Shown: positions 6,488 through 13,933, counted from the stretch's first letter. The stretch: DNA of 20,023 bases from Microbacteriaceae bacterium (GCA_023254555.1 JALRLI010000009.1:1-20023); one strand, 5' to 3'. Program-made: numbers and translations. The notes: a model not told the origin generated them from the sequence alone.

Positions 6488-6518
6488 TGGCGGTGACGGT
6501 GGGATTTGAACCCACGGT
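6421..6518. repeat. Extended imperfect inverted repeat spanning the tRNA-Ser 3' end
   Basis: The 13-mer ACCGTGGGTTCAA at 6421-6433 on the plus strand is the exact complement-wise copy of the tRNA-Ser T-arm half at 6506-6518. Between them lies the terminator hairpin 6448-6488, and both spacings are similar (14 and 17 nt), so the whole stretch is an imperfect 98-bp palindrome centred near 6469. Confidence 0.55.
6448..6488 (-). terminator. Intrinsic terminator of tRNA-Ser
   Basis: A long AT-rich hairpin: 17 pairs with one mismatch around a 5-nt loop (6466-6470), with arms that read ATAAATAAGAGAT on both strands. On the minus strand it starts at the last base of the encoded CCA and ends in a T-rich run. 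It is nearly symmetric and could also stop plus-strand transcription. Confidence 0.75.
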
Positions 6519-6578
6519 AGGGGGTTACCCTACACAACTTTTCGAGAGTTGCACCTTCGGCCGCTCGGACACGTCACC
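6488..6578 (-). tRNA. tRNA-Ser (anticodon CGA)
   Basis: A 91-nt class II tRNA including an encoded CCA (6490-6488). The acceptor stem GGTGACG / CGTCACC is perfect and the discriminator is G73. The anticodon stem is CAACT / AGTTG with loop CTCGAAA, giving anticodon CGA for the UCG codon. A long variable arm (GTAGGG / CCCTAC) and T arm GTGGG-TTCAAAT-CCCAC are present. TAGGCT, 7 nt upstream of the variable leader (minus strand, 6591-6586), is a likely -10. The tRNA is divergent from radA. Confidence 0.95.
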
Positions 6579-6585
6579 GCCAACG

Positions 6586-6591
6586 AGCCTA
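6586..6591 (-). promoter_or_regulatory. Probable -10 box of tRNA-Ser
   Basis: TAGGCT on the minus strand, seven nucleotides before the mature 5' end at 6578. A -35-like TTGGCG lies 19 nt further upstream. The same hexamer serves radA on the other strand. Confidence 0.45.
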
Positions 6592-6674
6592 CGCGAAATC
6601 ACCCGGTGAGCGCCAATCAGCGTGAGTTGTCAACAGCGTGCGCGAGCATCCATTCAGGTGTCAGTGGCAGCAAC

Positions 6675-6680
6675 TAGGCT
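6675..6680 (+). promoter_or_regulatory. -10 box of radA (leaderless type)
   Basis: TAGGCT followed by six bases and the ATG at 6687; there is no SD between them. TTCAGG at 6653-6658 is a weak -35 candidate with a 16-nt spacer. Confidence 0.5.
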
Positions 6681-6686
6681 TTCAGC

Positions 6687-8006
6687 ATGGCCAAGCAAAC
6701 CCCCGGATATCACTGCACAGAGTGTGGCTGGCAGGCCCTCAAATGGGTGGGTCGTTGTGGCGAATGTCAGCAGTGGGGCACCGTCGTCGAGGCAGGCGCA
6801 TCTGAAGGAATCAGTCGCTCAACCAGAGTTCACAGTCCAGGCGTGGGTCGCGAGGCAAAACCTATTACCGAGCTGACTGGTGAATCAGTCACGCATGAGA
6901 CATCTGGGGTTGGCGAGTTCGACCGCGTACTTGGCGGGGGCATCGTGCCTGGCGCCGCAATCTTACTTTCGGGCGAGCCAGGAGTTGGTAAGTCAACGCT
7001 GCTCCTTGAAGTGGCGTCGAAGACCGCTGCTACGGGTAAACGTGTTCTGTATATAAGTGCCGAAGAGTCTGTTGACCAGGTGCGAATGCGAGCAGAGCGC
7101 ACGCACGCACTCAACCCAGAGCTGTACCTTGCTTCAGAGAGCAATCTTGGGGTAGTGCTCGGTCAAATCGAAGCGGTCAAGCCGGCCCTTGTCATTGTTG
7201 ACTCGGTGCAAACCATCGCGAGCGAAGAGATCGAGGGCTCTGCGGGTGGCCCCAGCCAGGTGCGTGAGGTGGCGAGCACGCTGATTCGACTCGCAAAGAA
7301 CATGGGTATTCCTGTAGTGCTGGTCGGTCACGTCACGAAAGACGGCACAATTGCTGGGCCTCGCATGCTTGAGCACCTCGTTGACGTAGTCTGCCACTTT
7401 GAAGGCGACCGGCAATCACAACTCCGGTTCATCAGATCAATTAAGAATCGGTTCGGGCCTACAGACGAAGTCGGTTGTTTTGAGATGACCGGTGATGGCA
7501 TCGCCGAAGTACCAGATCCCAGCGGGCTGTTTCTGAGCCGCGGAGAGAATGCGGTCAGTGGCACCTGCGTCACCATTGCGATGGAAGGGCGCAGAGCACT
7601 GCCGGTCGAAGTGCAGGCACTTGTGGTTCCAAGCCCGACACCAAACCCACGAAGAGTGACGAGCGGAGTGGATTCGTCCCGTGTTGCCATGATTTTGGCG
7701 GTTCTCGAACGACGTATGGGCTTTCCGTTGCACTCCAATGATGTTTACGTTTCAACGGTTGGTGGCGTTCGCCTCACTGAACCAGCAGCCGACTTAGCGA
7801 TTGCACTCGCGATACTTTCGGCTGCCAAAGATCAAGCCCTGCCGCACAACCTCGCCGCGTTCGGCGAAATTAGCCTTGCCGGTGAAGTGAGACCGGTCAA
7901 CGCAGCAGCGCACAGGGCGAATGAGGCCACAAGACTCGGCTTCACACACCTGATCGATTCTGGTGTTTCGGCGCTCAAGGCTGCACAGGTCAAGGCGTTC
8001 AACTGA
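6687..8006 (+). CDS. radA: DNA repair protein RadA (Sms)
   Basis: 439 residues, close to the usual 450-460. RadA is a RecA-like, DNA-dependent ATPase that helps branch migration and processing of recombination intermediates in the cytoplasm. The N-terminal zinc finger has cysteines 10, 13, 24 and 27 (YHCTECGW ... GRCGECQQWGT). The ATPase has Walker A GEPGVGKST (96-104), Walker B VIVDS (about 169-173) and the RadA-specific KNRFG motif (253-257). The C-terminal third is the Lon-protease-like domain (VYVSTVGGVRLTEPAADLAI). The start at 6687 gives MAKQTPGYHC, the normal distance to the finger. It is followed 42 bp later by mqo, which has its own -10 box. Confidence 0.97.
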   Translation: MAKQTPGYHCTECGWQALKWVGRCGECQQWGTVVEAGASEGISRSTRVHSPGVGREAKPITELTGESVTHETSGVGEFDRVLGGGIVPGAAILLSGEPGVGKSTLLLEVASKTAATGKRVLYISAEESVDQVRMRAERTHALNPELYLASESNLGVVLGQIEAVKPALVIVDSVQTIASEEIEGSAGGPSQVREVASTLIRLAKNMGIPVVLVGHVTKDGTIAGPRMLEHLVDVVCHFEGDRQSQLRFIRSIKNRFGPTDEVGCFEMTGDGIAEVPDPSGLFLSRGENAVSGTCVTIAMEGRRALPVEVQALVVPSPTPNPRRVTSGVDSSRVAMILAVLERRMGFPLHSNDVYVSTVGGVRLTEPAADLAIALAILSAAKDQALPHNLAAFGEISLAGEVRPVNAAAHRANEATRLGFTHLIDSGVSALKAAQVKAFN

Positions 8007-8034
8007 CTAGTTCGATGTGAAGCTAAACCGCAGG

Positions 8035-8040
8035 TAAACT
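8035..8040 (+). promoter_or_regulatory. -10 box of mqo (leaderless type)
   Basis: TAAACT, eight bases before the GTG at 8049, without an SD. It lies in the 42-bp gap after radA, so mqo need not depend on the radA promoter. Confidence 0.45.
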
Positions 8041-8048
8041 AAGTACTT

Positions 8049-9527
8049 GTGACTAGCACCAACACTGTAGACGTAGTTCTTATCGGCGGCGGCATCATGA
8101 GCGCAACGCTCGGCACGCTCATCCATCAGGTTGAGCCAGACTGGAGCATTGAGGTTTTCGAGCGACTCGGCCAGCCAGCAGAGGAGAGCTCAAACCCATG
8201 GAACAACGCGGGAACAGGTCACGCGGCACTCTGTGAGCTCAACTACATGCCAGAGGGTGCAGATGGCTCACTCAGCTCGGCCAAAGCCATCGAAATCAAC
8301 GAACAGTTTCAGCTGAGCCGACAGTGGTGGGCAACGCTCGTTGAAGAAGGCGTGCTCGATGCGCCCGAAACCTTTATCAACTCGACACCGCACATGACGT
8401 TTGTGCACGGTGAGAAAAACGTTGACTACCTGCGTCGCCGGTATGAGCTTCTGAGAGACGAGCCGCTCTTTGCCGGTATTGAGTTCAGCGAAGACCCAGC
8501 GGTCATCGCCGAATGGGCGCCACTGCTCATCGATCGTCGTAAGAAGGGCGAGCCGATCGCCGCCACTCGCGTTATTTCGGGAACCGATGTGGATTACGGC
8601 GCAGTGACCAACCAGCTGTTCGACGGGCTGAAAAAAGCCGGTGTGAAACTCCATTGGAGCCACCAGATTCGTAAGGTTCGTCGCCGTAAAGACGGCACCT
8701 GGGACGTGTACGTGCGAAACACAGTCGGATACGGCACTCGCGTCGTGAACGCCCGCTTCGTCTTTGTCGGTGCTGGCGGTGGCGCACTCAGCGTGCTGCA
8801 GTCATCGGGCATCCCCGAGATTAAAGGCTTCGGAGGCTTCCCCATCAGCGGTGAATTCATGCGCTGTGATAACCCGGAGGTCGTTGCTCGCCACCAGGCA
8901 AAGGTGTATGGCAAGGCCGCGGTTGGTGCACCGCCAATGTCGGTTCCGCACCTCGACACTCGCATCGTTGATGGTAAGGCGAGCCTCCTCTTCGGCCCCT
9001 ACGCTGGCTTCAGCCCGAAATTCCTAAAGCGTGGCACATGGTTTGACTTGCCGGGCTCGATTCGCCTGCACAACCTGGGTCCAATGCTTGCGGTTGCACG
9101 CCACAACTTCGATTTGATGAAATACCTCATTGGTGAGGTGCTCGCAGGCCGCAACAAACGCATGGCCGCGCTGCGCGAATTCATGCCAACCGCCGAAGAC
9201 AAAGACTGGTACCTCATCACCGCTGGTCAGCGTGTACAGGTCATGAAGAAAGACGCCAAGCAGGGCGGTGTGCTTCAGTTCGGTACCGAGGTTATCGTTG
9301 GTGGCGAAGGAAGCATCGCGGGACTCCTCGGTGCATCGCCGGGAGCATCCATCGCGGTCTACGCGATGCTTGATGTGCTTGAGCGCTGTTTTCCCGAGAA
9401 ATATGACACCTGGCGCAAAACCTTCGAGAAGAGCATCCCTAGCCTTGGAACTCGTCTTTCAGATGACCCGGCGAAGGCGAAGAAATCTCTTGCCGATACT
9501 GCCGCTGCGCTGAATCTCGCGGGCTAG
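8049..9527 (+). CDS. mqo: Malate:quinone oxidoreductase
   Basis: 492 residues, the family's usual size. Mqo is a peripheral membrane FAD enzyme that oxidises malate to oxaloacetate and passes electrons to the quinone pool; it is the main malate oxidase in many actinobacteria. Visible signs are the N-terminal FAD-binding VVLIGGGIMSATLG (residues 9-22), SSNPWNNAGTGHAALCELNY (about 46-65) and GGFPISGEFMRC in the middle. Near the C-terminus QFGTEVIVGGEGSIAGLLGA and SPGASIAVYAMLDVLERC complete the family pattern. GTG at 8049 gives an N-terminus of the right length. The stop lies 1 bp from the stop of the convergent HAD gene. Confidence 0.97.
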   Translation: MTSTNTVDVVLIGGGIMSATLGTLIHQVEPDWSIEVFERLGQPAEESSNPWNNAGTGHAALCELNYMPEGADGSLSSAKAIEINEQFQLSRQWWATLVEEGVLDAPETFINSTPHMTFVHGEKNVDYLRRRYELLRDEPLFAGIEFSEDPAVIAEWAPLLIDRRKKGEPIAATRVISGTDVDYGAVTNQLFDGLKKAGVKLHWSHQIRKVRRRKDGTWDVYVRNTVGYGTRVVNARFVFVGAGGGALSVLQSSGIPEIKGFGGFPISGEFMRCDNPEVVARHQAKVYGKAAVGAPPMSVPHLDTRIVDGKASLLFGPYAGFSPKFLKRGTWFDLPGSIRLHNLGPMLAVARHNFDLMKYLIGEVLAGRNKRMAALREFMPTAEDKDWYLITAGQRVQVMKKDAKQGGVLQFGTEVIVGGEGSIAGLLGASPGASIAVYAMLDVLERCFPEKYDTWRKTFEKSIPSLGTRLSDDPAKAKKSLADTAAALNLAG

Positions 9528-9528
9528 A

Positions 9529-10284
9529 TTAATCGTCGAGAAACTTCTCTAAGAAGTCGGCGGTGTCCTCCCAGCCGTCAACTGCGTGGCAGGTAACACC
9601 CATCGCAAGAACCGGGTAGTCGTTCCCTTCTGGGTCGAGCCGATCACCCACGAAGAGCATCGCGTCAAGCGACGTGCCGGTTTGCTCAGACAGCTTTCGC
9701 ATGCCGTAGGCTTTGTCGATGCCCTGACGGGTGATGTCGACCGAGGTTGAGCCGCCACTACGAACCTCAAGATCTGGAAGGTGCGCGGCAACCGCAGCTC
9801 TGAGTGCATTTTTCTTTTCGCCGGTCGGATCCCACGCTTTCTTCGCATCAACTGGCGCCTGTTGCCCGAGGGCTGAGAACGTGATCTGTGACCCGCGGTC
9901 TTCGATGATGTCACCCCAGGTGTCGTTCTCCCATAGGTTAAGCCGAGCTGCTTCGCTGCGCAATGCGGTGATGGCTCGCTCTTTCTGCTCTTCGGTGAGC
10001 TCTTCTTTATACAGCGCAACCCATGCCCCTTCTGAGCGGCGATAGTACTGCGTACCGCAGGTGGGCATCAGGTGGAGTCCGCTCAGCGAGTCGTCGCTTA
10101 AATGCTCTAAACCGCGAAGTAGCTGTGTGTCGAATTGCTCGAAATTGCCACCTGAGATAACGCACACGTCGACACGGGCGAGCAGCTGCTCAAGCAACGC
10201 GAGCATTCGCGGGTCGATTGCTGATTTCGAAGGGGCAAGGGTGTCATCGAGGTCAAATGCGATCAGCGCTGGCGTTGAAGTCAT
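9529..10284 (-). CDS. HAD-superfamily (type IIB) hydrolase
   Basis: 251 residues of a cytoplasmic HAD phosphatase with a type IIB cap. Motif I is DLDDT (catalytic Asp11 and Asp13), motif II is VISGG (Ser44), the motif III lysine lies in GIDKAYG (Lys191), and motif IV is GDRLDPEGND (Asp214, Asp222). The overall layout recalls phosphomannomutase-like and sucrose-phosphate-phosphatase-like proteins. The substrate is presumably a sugar phosphate, but this cannot be settled from sequence. The ATG at 10284 has no strong SD; GAGAAT, 8 nt upstream, could be a -10 for a leaderless start. It is divergent from tRNA-Pro (63 bp). Confidence 0.85.
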   Translation of the reverse strand: MTSTPALIAFDLDDTLAPSKSAIDPRMLALLEQLLARVDVCVISGGNFEQFDTQLLRGLEHLSDDSLSGLHLMPTCGTQYYRRSEGAWVALYKEELTEEQKERAITALRSEAARLNLWENDTWGDIIEDRGSQITFSALGQQAPVDAKKAWDPTGEKKNALRAAVAAHLPDLEVRSGGSTSVDITRQGIDKAYGMRKLSEQTGTSLDAMLFVGDRLDPEGNDYPVLAMGVTCHAVDGWEDTADFLEKFLDD

Positions 10285-10289
10285 GATTC

Positions 10290-10317
10290 TTTATTCTCGC
10301 ATCTCGAACGATATTCT
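10290..10317 (+). promoter_or_regulatory. Possible promoter of tRNA-Pro
   Basis: TATTCT at 10312-10317 (TANNNT) with a TTTATT at 10290-10295, spacer 16. The primary transcript would carry a leader of about 24 nt. The region is shared with the divergent HAD promoter. Confidence 0.3.
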
Positions 10318-10347
10318 TGAGACGGCTGGTCGATGTGGTCAGCCAAA

Positions 10348-10421
10348 CGGGGTATAGCGCAGCTTGGTAGCGCGCGTCGTTCGGGACGACGAGGTCGCAG
10401 GTTCAAATCCTGTTACCCCGA
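10348..10421 (+). tRNA. tRNA-Pro (anticodon CGG)
   Basis: A 74-nt class I tRNA with perfect acceptor stem CGGGGTA / TACCCCG and discriminator A. Its anticodon stem is CGTCG / CGACG with loop TTCGGGA (anticodon CGG, reading CCG), and its T arm contains GGTTCAAATCC. CCA is not encoded (the next bases are CCG), unlike the tRNA-Ser in this window. The last nine bases overlap the 3' end of the convergent glycosyltransferase gene, and no terminator follows. Confidence 0.95.
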
Positions 10422-11153
10422 CCGCCGCTTGAACCTGGCCTGACAACCCCACTTGGTCACCAGCCAGAGCGCCTCAAGAACGATGCCAATGCTCATTTTT
10501 GACTTGCCTTCGGCGCGTTCCACGAAGTCAATCGGCACTTGCGCGATAGCGAGCCCCGCACGCTCGGCCCGCCAGGCAAGCTCAACCTGAAACCCGTACC
10601 CGTGAGCAGAGGCAGTCTCGTAGTGAATCATTTTTAGAGTGGATGCACGAAACGCGCGCATCCCGCTCGTAATGTCTCGCAACTGAGAGCGAAGCGATAC
10701 ACGCGCAAACCAGGTGCCGGTTCTCGAGATGGCCCGCCTGAACCAAGGCCAGTTGCGAACAGAACCACCGGGTATCCAGCGAGTTCCGATTGCCATGGCG
10801 GCACCCAAGTCGAGCGGAGCGAGGAGCTGAGGCAACTGCTCAGGTTGGTGCGAACCATCAGCATCGAGTTCGACGAGAGTGTCGAAATCTTGCGCCAAAC
10901 CCCAGTCGAACCCGGTAACGTAGGCCAAGCCGAGCCCCGCTTTCTTCGCGCGATGCAGAACGTGCACCCGTGAGTCTTCGTTCGCCAAGCGGTCGGCAAG
11001 GTCACCGGTGCCATCAGGACTCGCATCATCGACCACGAGAATTTCGGCATCGGGTAGTGCGCGCCGAATGCGCTCAACCACACCAGACAGGCTCTGGCTC
11101 TCGTTGTAGGTAGGAATAATGACGAGGGCTTTGGCCTTCGCCTCAGGCATCAT
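10413..11153 (-). CDS. Polyprenol monophosphomannose synthase (GT2, Dpm1/Ppm1 type)
   Basis: 246 residues. This family transfers mannose from GDP-mannose to polyprenyl phosphate on the inner face of the membrane, supplying mannose for lipoglycans and protein O-mannosylation. The GT-A/GT2 signature is clear: IIPTYNES (12-19), VVDDASPDGTG (40-50), ELDADGSHQPEQLP (95-108, DAD metal site) and GTRWIPGG (123-130). Further on FRASTLKM and GYGFQVELAWRAERAG agree with Dpm1. There is no C-terminal membrane domain, so it is the catalytic-only type. The start (11153 or 11150, two ATGs in tandem) overlaps the end of the regulator gene, which suggests translational coupling. The TAA stop lies inside the tRNA-Pro gene. 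Confidence 0.88.
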   Translation of the reverse strand: MMPEAKAKALVIIPTYNESQSLSGVVERIRRALPDAEILVVDDASPDGTGDLADRLANEDSRVHVLHRAKKAGLGLAYVTGFDWGLAQDFDTLVELDADGSHQPEQLPQLLAPLDLGAAMAIGTRWIPGGSVRNWPWFRRAISRTGTWFARVSLRSQLRDITSGMRAFRASTLKMIHYETASAHGYGFQVELAWRAERAGLAIAQVPIDFVERAEGKSKMSIGIVLEALWLVTKWGCQARFKRRSG

Positions 11154-11808
11154 CGAGGTCTGGCATCACAGCCATTGTGCGAAGTCGGTGGCCACGCGCG
11201 TAGTTCTCGATTTCTTCGGCAGGTGCTTTGCTTGAGATGAGTCGAAGTAACTCGATGTGTTCTTCGGAAAGCTGTTTCGTGATGTCTGTGGTGAACCCGA
11301 CTACAGCAGCCCGAGCAGCACCCATCTTCACGTGTCCTTTGATAAGTGTCTCGCGAAGGTATGTGTTAGGGCAGTGTACGTGCAATAACTGGTGAAACTT
11401 GGTGCTCGACTCGTTGTAGCCGTGCTGATCCCCTCGGGCCCAGGCAGCATCCATATCGGCATTGTGTTGCCGTGCCTCTTCGATTTCAGCCTCAGTCATG
11501 AACTCTGCCGACTGGGCAGTTGCCGAGCCCTCGAGAATTGCGAGCAGTTCCATCGCCTCTTCGTAATCGCGGCGGCTGACTCGTGCGACGTGCGCACCTC
11601 GGTGGTGCTCTACTTTGACGAGGCCATCGGCTTCGAGCCGGCGAAGTGCCTCGCGAACCGGAATGAGGCTGACCCGATTCGCCTCGGCAAGATTACCGAT
11701 GTGCAGCGCATCGCCCGCGGCAAACTCACCAGAAACAATGCGTTCGAGGATGTAGTCAAAGACAGCATCGGTTTTACTCGGCGCGGGGCTCTTTTTTGCC
11801 ATCTTCAC
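11143..11808 (-). CDS. GntR-family transcriptional regulator, FadR (FCD) subfamily
   Basis: 221 residues. An N-terminal winged helix covers about 14-76, with the usual VREALRRLEADGLV recognition part and the wing HHRGAHVARVS. An all-helical FCD ligand domain covers about 84-210, with metal-type histidines in FHQLL, EEHIELL and RGHRLRT. These proteins bind small organic acids or amino-acid-like effectors and repress nearby metabolic genes; the effector is unknown here. Start is GTG 11808 or ATG 11802. It lies 35 bp after the amidotransferase and overlaps the glycosyltransferase by 11 nt. A TATATT about 30 nt upstream may be its -10. Confidence 0.85.
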   Translation of the reverse strand: MKMAKKSPAPSKTDAVFDYILERIVSGEFAAGDALHIGNLAEANRVSLIPVREALRRLEADGLVKVEHHRGAHVARVSRRDYEEAMELLAILEGSATAQSAEFMTEAEIEEARQHNADMDAAWARGDQHGYNESSTKFHQLLHVHCPNTYLRETLIKGHVKMGAARAAVVGFTTDITKQLSEEHIELLRLISSKAPAEEIENYARGHRLRTMAVMPDLDDA

Positions 11809-11843
11809 TGCTCACTTCGGTGGGATGACTTTAATATACAGCG

Positions 11844-12596
11844 CTATGAATCCGGCTGGTCATAATTGCTGGCATAGCGTGAAACGAAGTTTCGAATCAC
11901 ACGGCTCGAGGCGGAGACATCTGCTGCAGAGACTTCATCGATGAGGGCGTCGAGTTCGTGTGGCGCGAAGTAGCCCTCATGCCGATACGCCTGCATGCGT
12001 TCTACGATGCCGGGAACGTCAAGTTCTGGGTGAAACTGAGTTGCATAGATGTTCTGCCCAATTTTGAACATCTGAATCGGGCAGGAGCTCGAAGAAGCGA
12101 GCACTGTGGCGTTTGGCGGAGCCACAGATAGCGCCTCCTTATGCCCAACAAACGCGTCGAACACCGTCGGAAGGTCTGCGAGCACTGGGTCGGTTGCTCC
12201 TTCTTCGGTCACCGCGATTGCAACCGCACCCGCGCGTTCAGCGTAGGTGCCGTCGACAACACCACCCTGGTGAATGCCGAGTGTGCCAATTCCATAACAG
12301 GCGCCGAAAAAGGGAAAATCTCTCGCCACTACACGGTCGAGCAGAGCCGAAATTTCTGCTTCTACCCGCAGTTGCGCATCCGATTTCTGATCGACTGGAT
12401 CGGTTGCGTTGAAGGGCCCACCGCCAACGATGATTCCTGAATACTCGTCGAGATCAATCTCAGGCATTGGTCCGCGTTCGAGACGGATGCGCACGAGTTC
12501 GTCAGGCGCCAAACCGCCATACTTGAGAAACGCCTCGTACTCGGTGTCAGCAACTGAGTCATCAGCTCGGGTTGCCAGTAATAGGAACGGCTTCAC
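11844..12596 (-). CDS. Class I glutamine amidotransferase domain protein
   Basis: 250 residues of a stand-alone class I glutamine amidotransferase (GuaA/GATase1 fold). It has the nucleophile Cys100 in FFGACYGIGTLG, the oxyanion strand IIVGGGPFN (55-63), and the His189/Glu191 pair in QFHPELD, so the glutaminase triad is intact. Related free-standing proteins hydrolyse glutamine or gamma-glutamyl compounds, or hand ammonia to a partner; no synthetase partner is adjacent. The GTG start at 12596 shares four bases (GTGA) with the TGA of the upstream esterase gene, which argues for coupled translation. Confidence 0.85.
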   Translation of the reverse strand: MKPFLLLATRADDSVADTEYEAFLKYGGLAPDELVRIRLERGPMPEIDLDEYSGIIVGGGPFNATDPVDQKSDAQLRVEAEISALLDRVVARDFPFFGACYGIGTLGIHQGGVVDGTYAERAGAVAIAVTEEGATDPVLADLPTVFDAFVGHKEALSVAPPNATVLASSSSCPIQMFKIGQNIYATQFHPELDVPGIVERMQAYRHEGYFAPHELDALIDEVSAADVSASSRVIRNFVSRYASNYDQPDS

Positions 12597-13315
12597 TGCG
12601 CATCACCGTGTGCGTCGGCAAGCTTGAGTGAGGGAACCTGCTCGAACAGAAACTCATTGATATCGCGAATCTCATCGAGACTGATGGAGTGAGCGATGCC
12701 CGGGTACAACTTTTCGGTGAGGGTGCTGTGCACAGGCAGCCACTGAAGAGTGCGGTCAATTGCAACCTGAGTAATGATCGGGTCATCCACATCGCGACCC
12801 CAGAAAAGTGCGGGTCGATTCGCCGCCAGCTCAGCGTCACCGGGTAGCTCTCCGCCCGCAACGAATCCTGAGCAGATAATGCCGGCTGAAAACCTCGTGG
12901 GTGCGTGACGATAGAGCTGTGTGACCATCAGGCCACCCTGCGAAAAGCCGAGCAGCGCAATCTCGCCGAGGCCAGCGTCAAGACGGGCGCTCAGCTTGTC
13001 AAGCCACGCGAGAACTGCCTCGGCAGCCTGATTGATCACCGGCAAATCGGGATAGCCCGGCGTAACAATTTGCCACCAGCCGTAACCGTTCACAATCGGT
13101 GGCCCAAGCTTGATGGGCGCTCGCAGCGAGGCGCAGACGAAGCCACCCGGCAGCTCTGGCGCAAGGCCAATCAGATCGCCCTCGTGTGAGCCGTAACCGT
13201 GCAGCAGTACGAGCAGTGGATACTCGCTGAGCGCAGAAAGAGCGGCCGCCTCATCCGAACGAACACCGTTCACACTCCACTGGATTACGGTTTCATCGAT
13301 CGCGAGCTCTGCCAT
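12593..13315 (-). CDS. Alpha/beta-hydrolase, phospholipase/carboxylesterase family
   Basis: 240 residues of the PF02230-type carboxylesterases, which cleave short-chain or lysophospholipid esters. The fold is seen in LLVLLHGYGSHEGDL (34-48), the nucleophile elbow GFSQGG with Ser125, RDVDDP with Asp177/178 and GIAHSIS with His209, so the catalytic triad is complete. No signal peptide is seen; it is cytoplasmic. It is first in a minus-strand run and overlaps the amidotransferase gene by 4 nt. The start ATG at 13315 has a TAGAAT box 6 nt upstream and no SD. The natural substrate is not evident. Confidence 0.85.
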   Translation of the reverse strand: MAELAIDETVIQWSVNGVRSDEAAALSALSEYPLLVLLHGYGSHEGDLIGLAPELPGGFVCASLRAPIKLGPPIVNGYGWWQIVTPGYPDLPVINQAAEAVLAWLDKLSARLDAGLGEIALLGFSQGGLMVTQLYRHAPTRFSAGIICSGFVAGGELPGDAELAANRPALFWGRDVDDPIITQVAIDRTLQWLPVHSTLTEKLYPGIAHSISLDEIRDINEFLFEQVPSLKLADAHGDAQ

Positions 13316-13321
13316 GTCTCA

Positions 13322-13327
13322 ATTCTA
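13322..13327 (-). promoter_or_regulatory. -10 box of the esterase operon (leaderless type)
   Basis: TAGAAT on the minus strand, six bases before the ATG at 13315. Upstream TTAGAT (18-nt spacer) or TTGACA (13-nt spacer) could serve as -35. Confidence 0.5.
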
Positions 13328-13387
13328 AATCTCCGGTAGTTGTCAATCTAATCGCGGCGCCACGGGGCGAAATCGACATCGGTCAGG

Positions 13388-13393
13388 CAGAAT
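13388..13393 (+). promoter_or_regulatory. Candidate -10 box of the DUF4916 gene
   Basis: CAGAAT, six bases before the ATG at 13400; the first base departs from TANNNT. No SD is present. The promoter is divergent from that of the esterase. Confidence 0.35.
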
Positions 13394-13399
13394 GGGCGT

Positions 13400-13933
13400 A
13401 TGAGCGTGCGCACCCCAGACCCAAATCCCGGCTGGCTCGGCGATGACGAACTCGACCACATCAGGCGTCGACTGCCGATTGTGTACGTTGAAGCTGTGCC
13501 GGTGCGTGTCGACGGCGTCGGTCGAATTACCGAAGTTGGTTTGCTCCTCAGAGGTACCCCCGATGGCGCAATGACCCGCACGCTTGTTGCCGGTCGCGTG
13601 ATGTACGGCGAAACGCTTCGTGACGCGCTCTTTCGACACCTCGAAAAAGATCTCGGGCCGATGGCGTTCCCGCTGATTCCCGCGTCTGCGGTTCCAGCGC
13701 ATGTCGCTGAGTACTTTCCGATTCCAGGTTTGAGTCCGTATGTGGATGAACGTCAGCACGCAGTGTCGCTTGTATTTGTTGTGCCAGTCACCGGATCTTG
13801 CGACCCACGGCAGGACGCGCTCGAGGTGACGTGGTTCTCGCCAGCTGAGGCGCTCAGCCAGAGCATCCTTGACGAAATGGAAGCGGGTCGTGGCGCTCTG
13901 CTGCGTGCCGCACTCGCATCGGTCAGTTACTAG
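13400..13933 (+). CDS. DUF4916 family protein (Nudix-like)
   Basis: 177 residues of the actinobacterial DUF4916 family, related to Nudix hydrolases. Family stretches are LPIVYVEAVPVRVDG (25-39), ITEVGLLLRGTPDG (43-56), DERQHAVSLVFVVPVTG and DALEVTWFSPAEA. The position of the Nudix box (about 65-86, from GRVMYGE to RHLEKDLG) keeps Gly65, Glu71, Arg79 and Gly86. It lacks the metal-binding glutamates of the consensus REUxEE, which are replaced by H80, K83 and D84. A classical Nudix diphosphohydrolase activity is therefore doubtful. It is probably a soluble cytoplasmic protein. It ends 4 bp from the convergent SprT-like gene. Confidence 0.8.
   Translation: MSVRTPDPNPGWLGDDELDHIRRRLPIVYVEAVPVRVDGVGRITEVGLLLRGTPDGAMTRTLVAGRVMYGETLRDALFRHLEKDLGPMAFPLIPASAVPAHVAEYFPIPGLSPYVDERQHAVSLVFVVPVTGSCDPRQDALEVTWFSPAEALSQSILDEMEAGRGALLRAALASVSY

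Noticed and set aside
6352..6609. 85-codon plus-strand reading frame with the peptide AVTVGFEPTVGG
   Set aside because: It is read through the complement of tRNA-Ser; this peptide is a well-known artefact of translating across tRNA-Ser genes.
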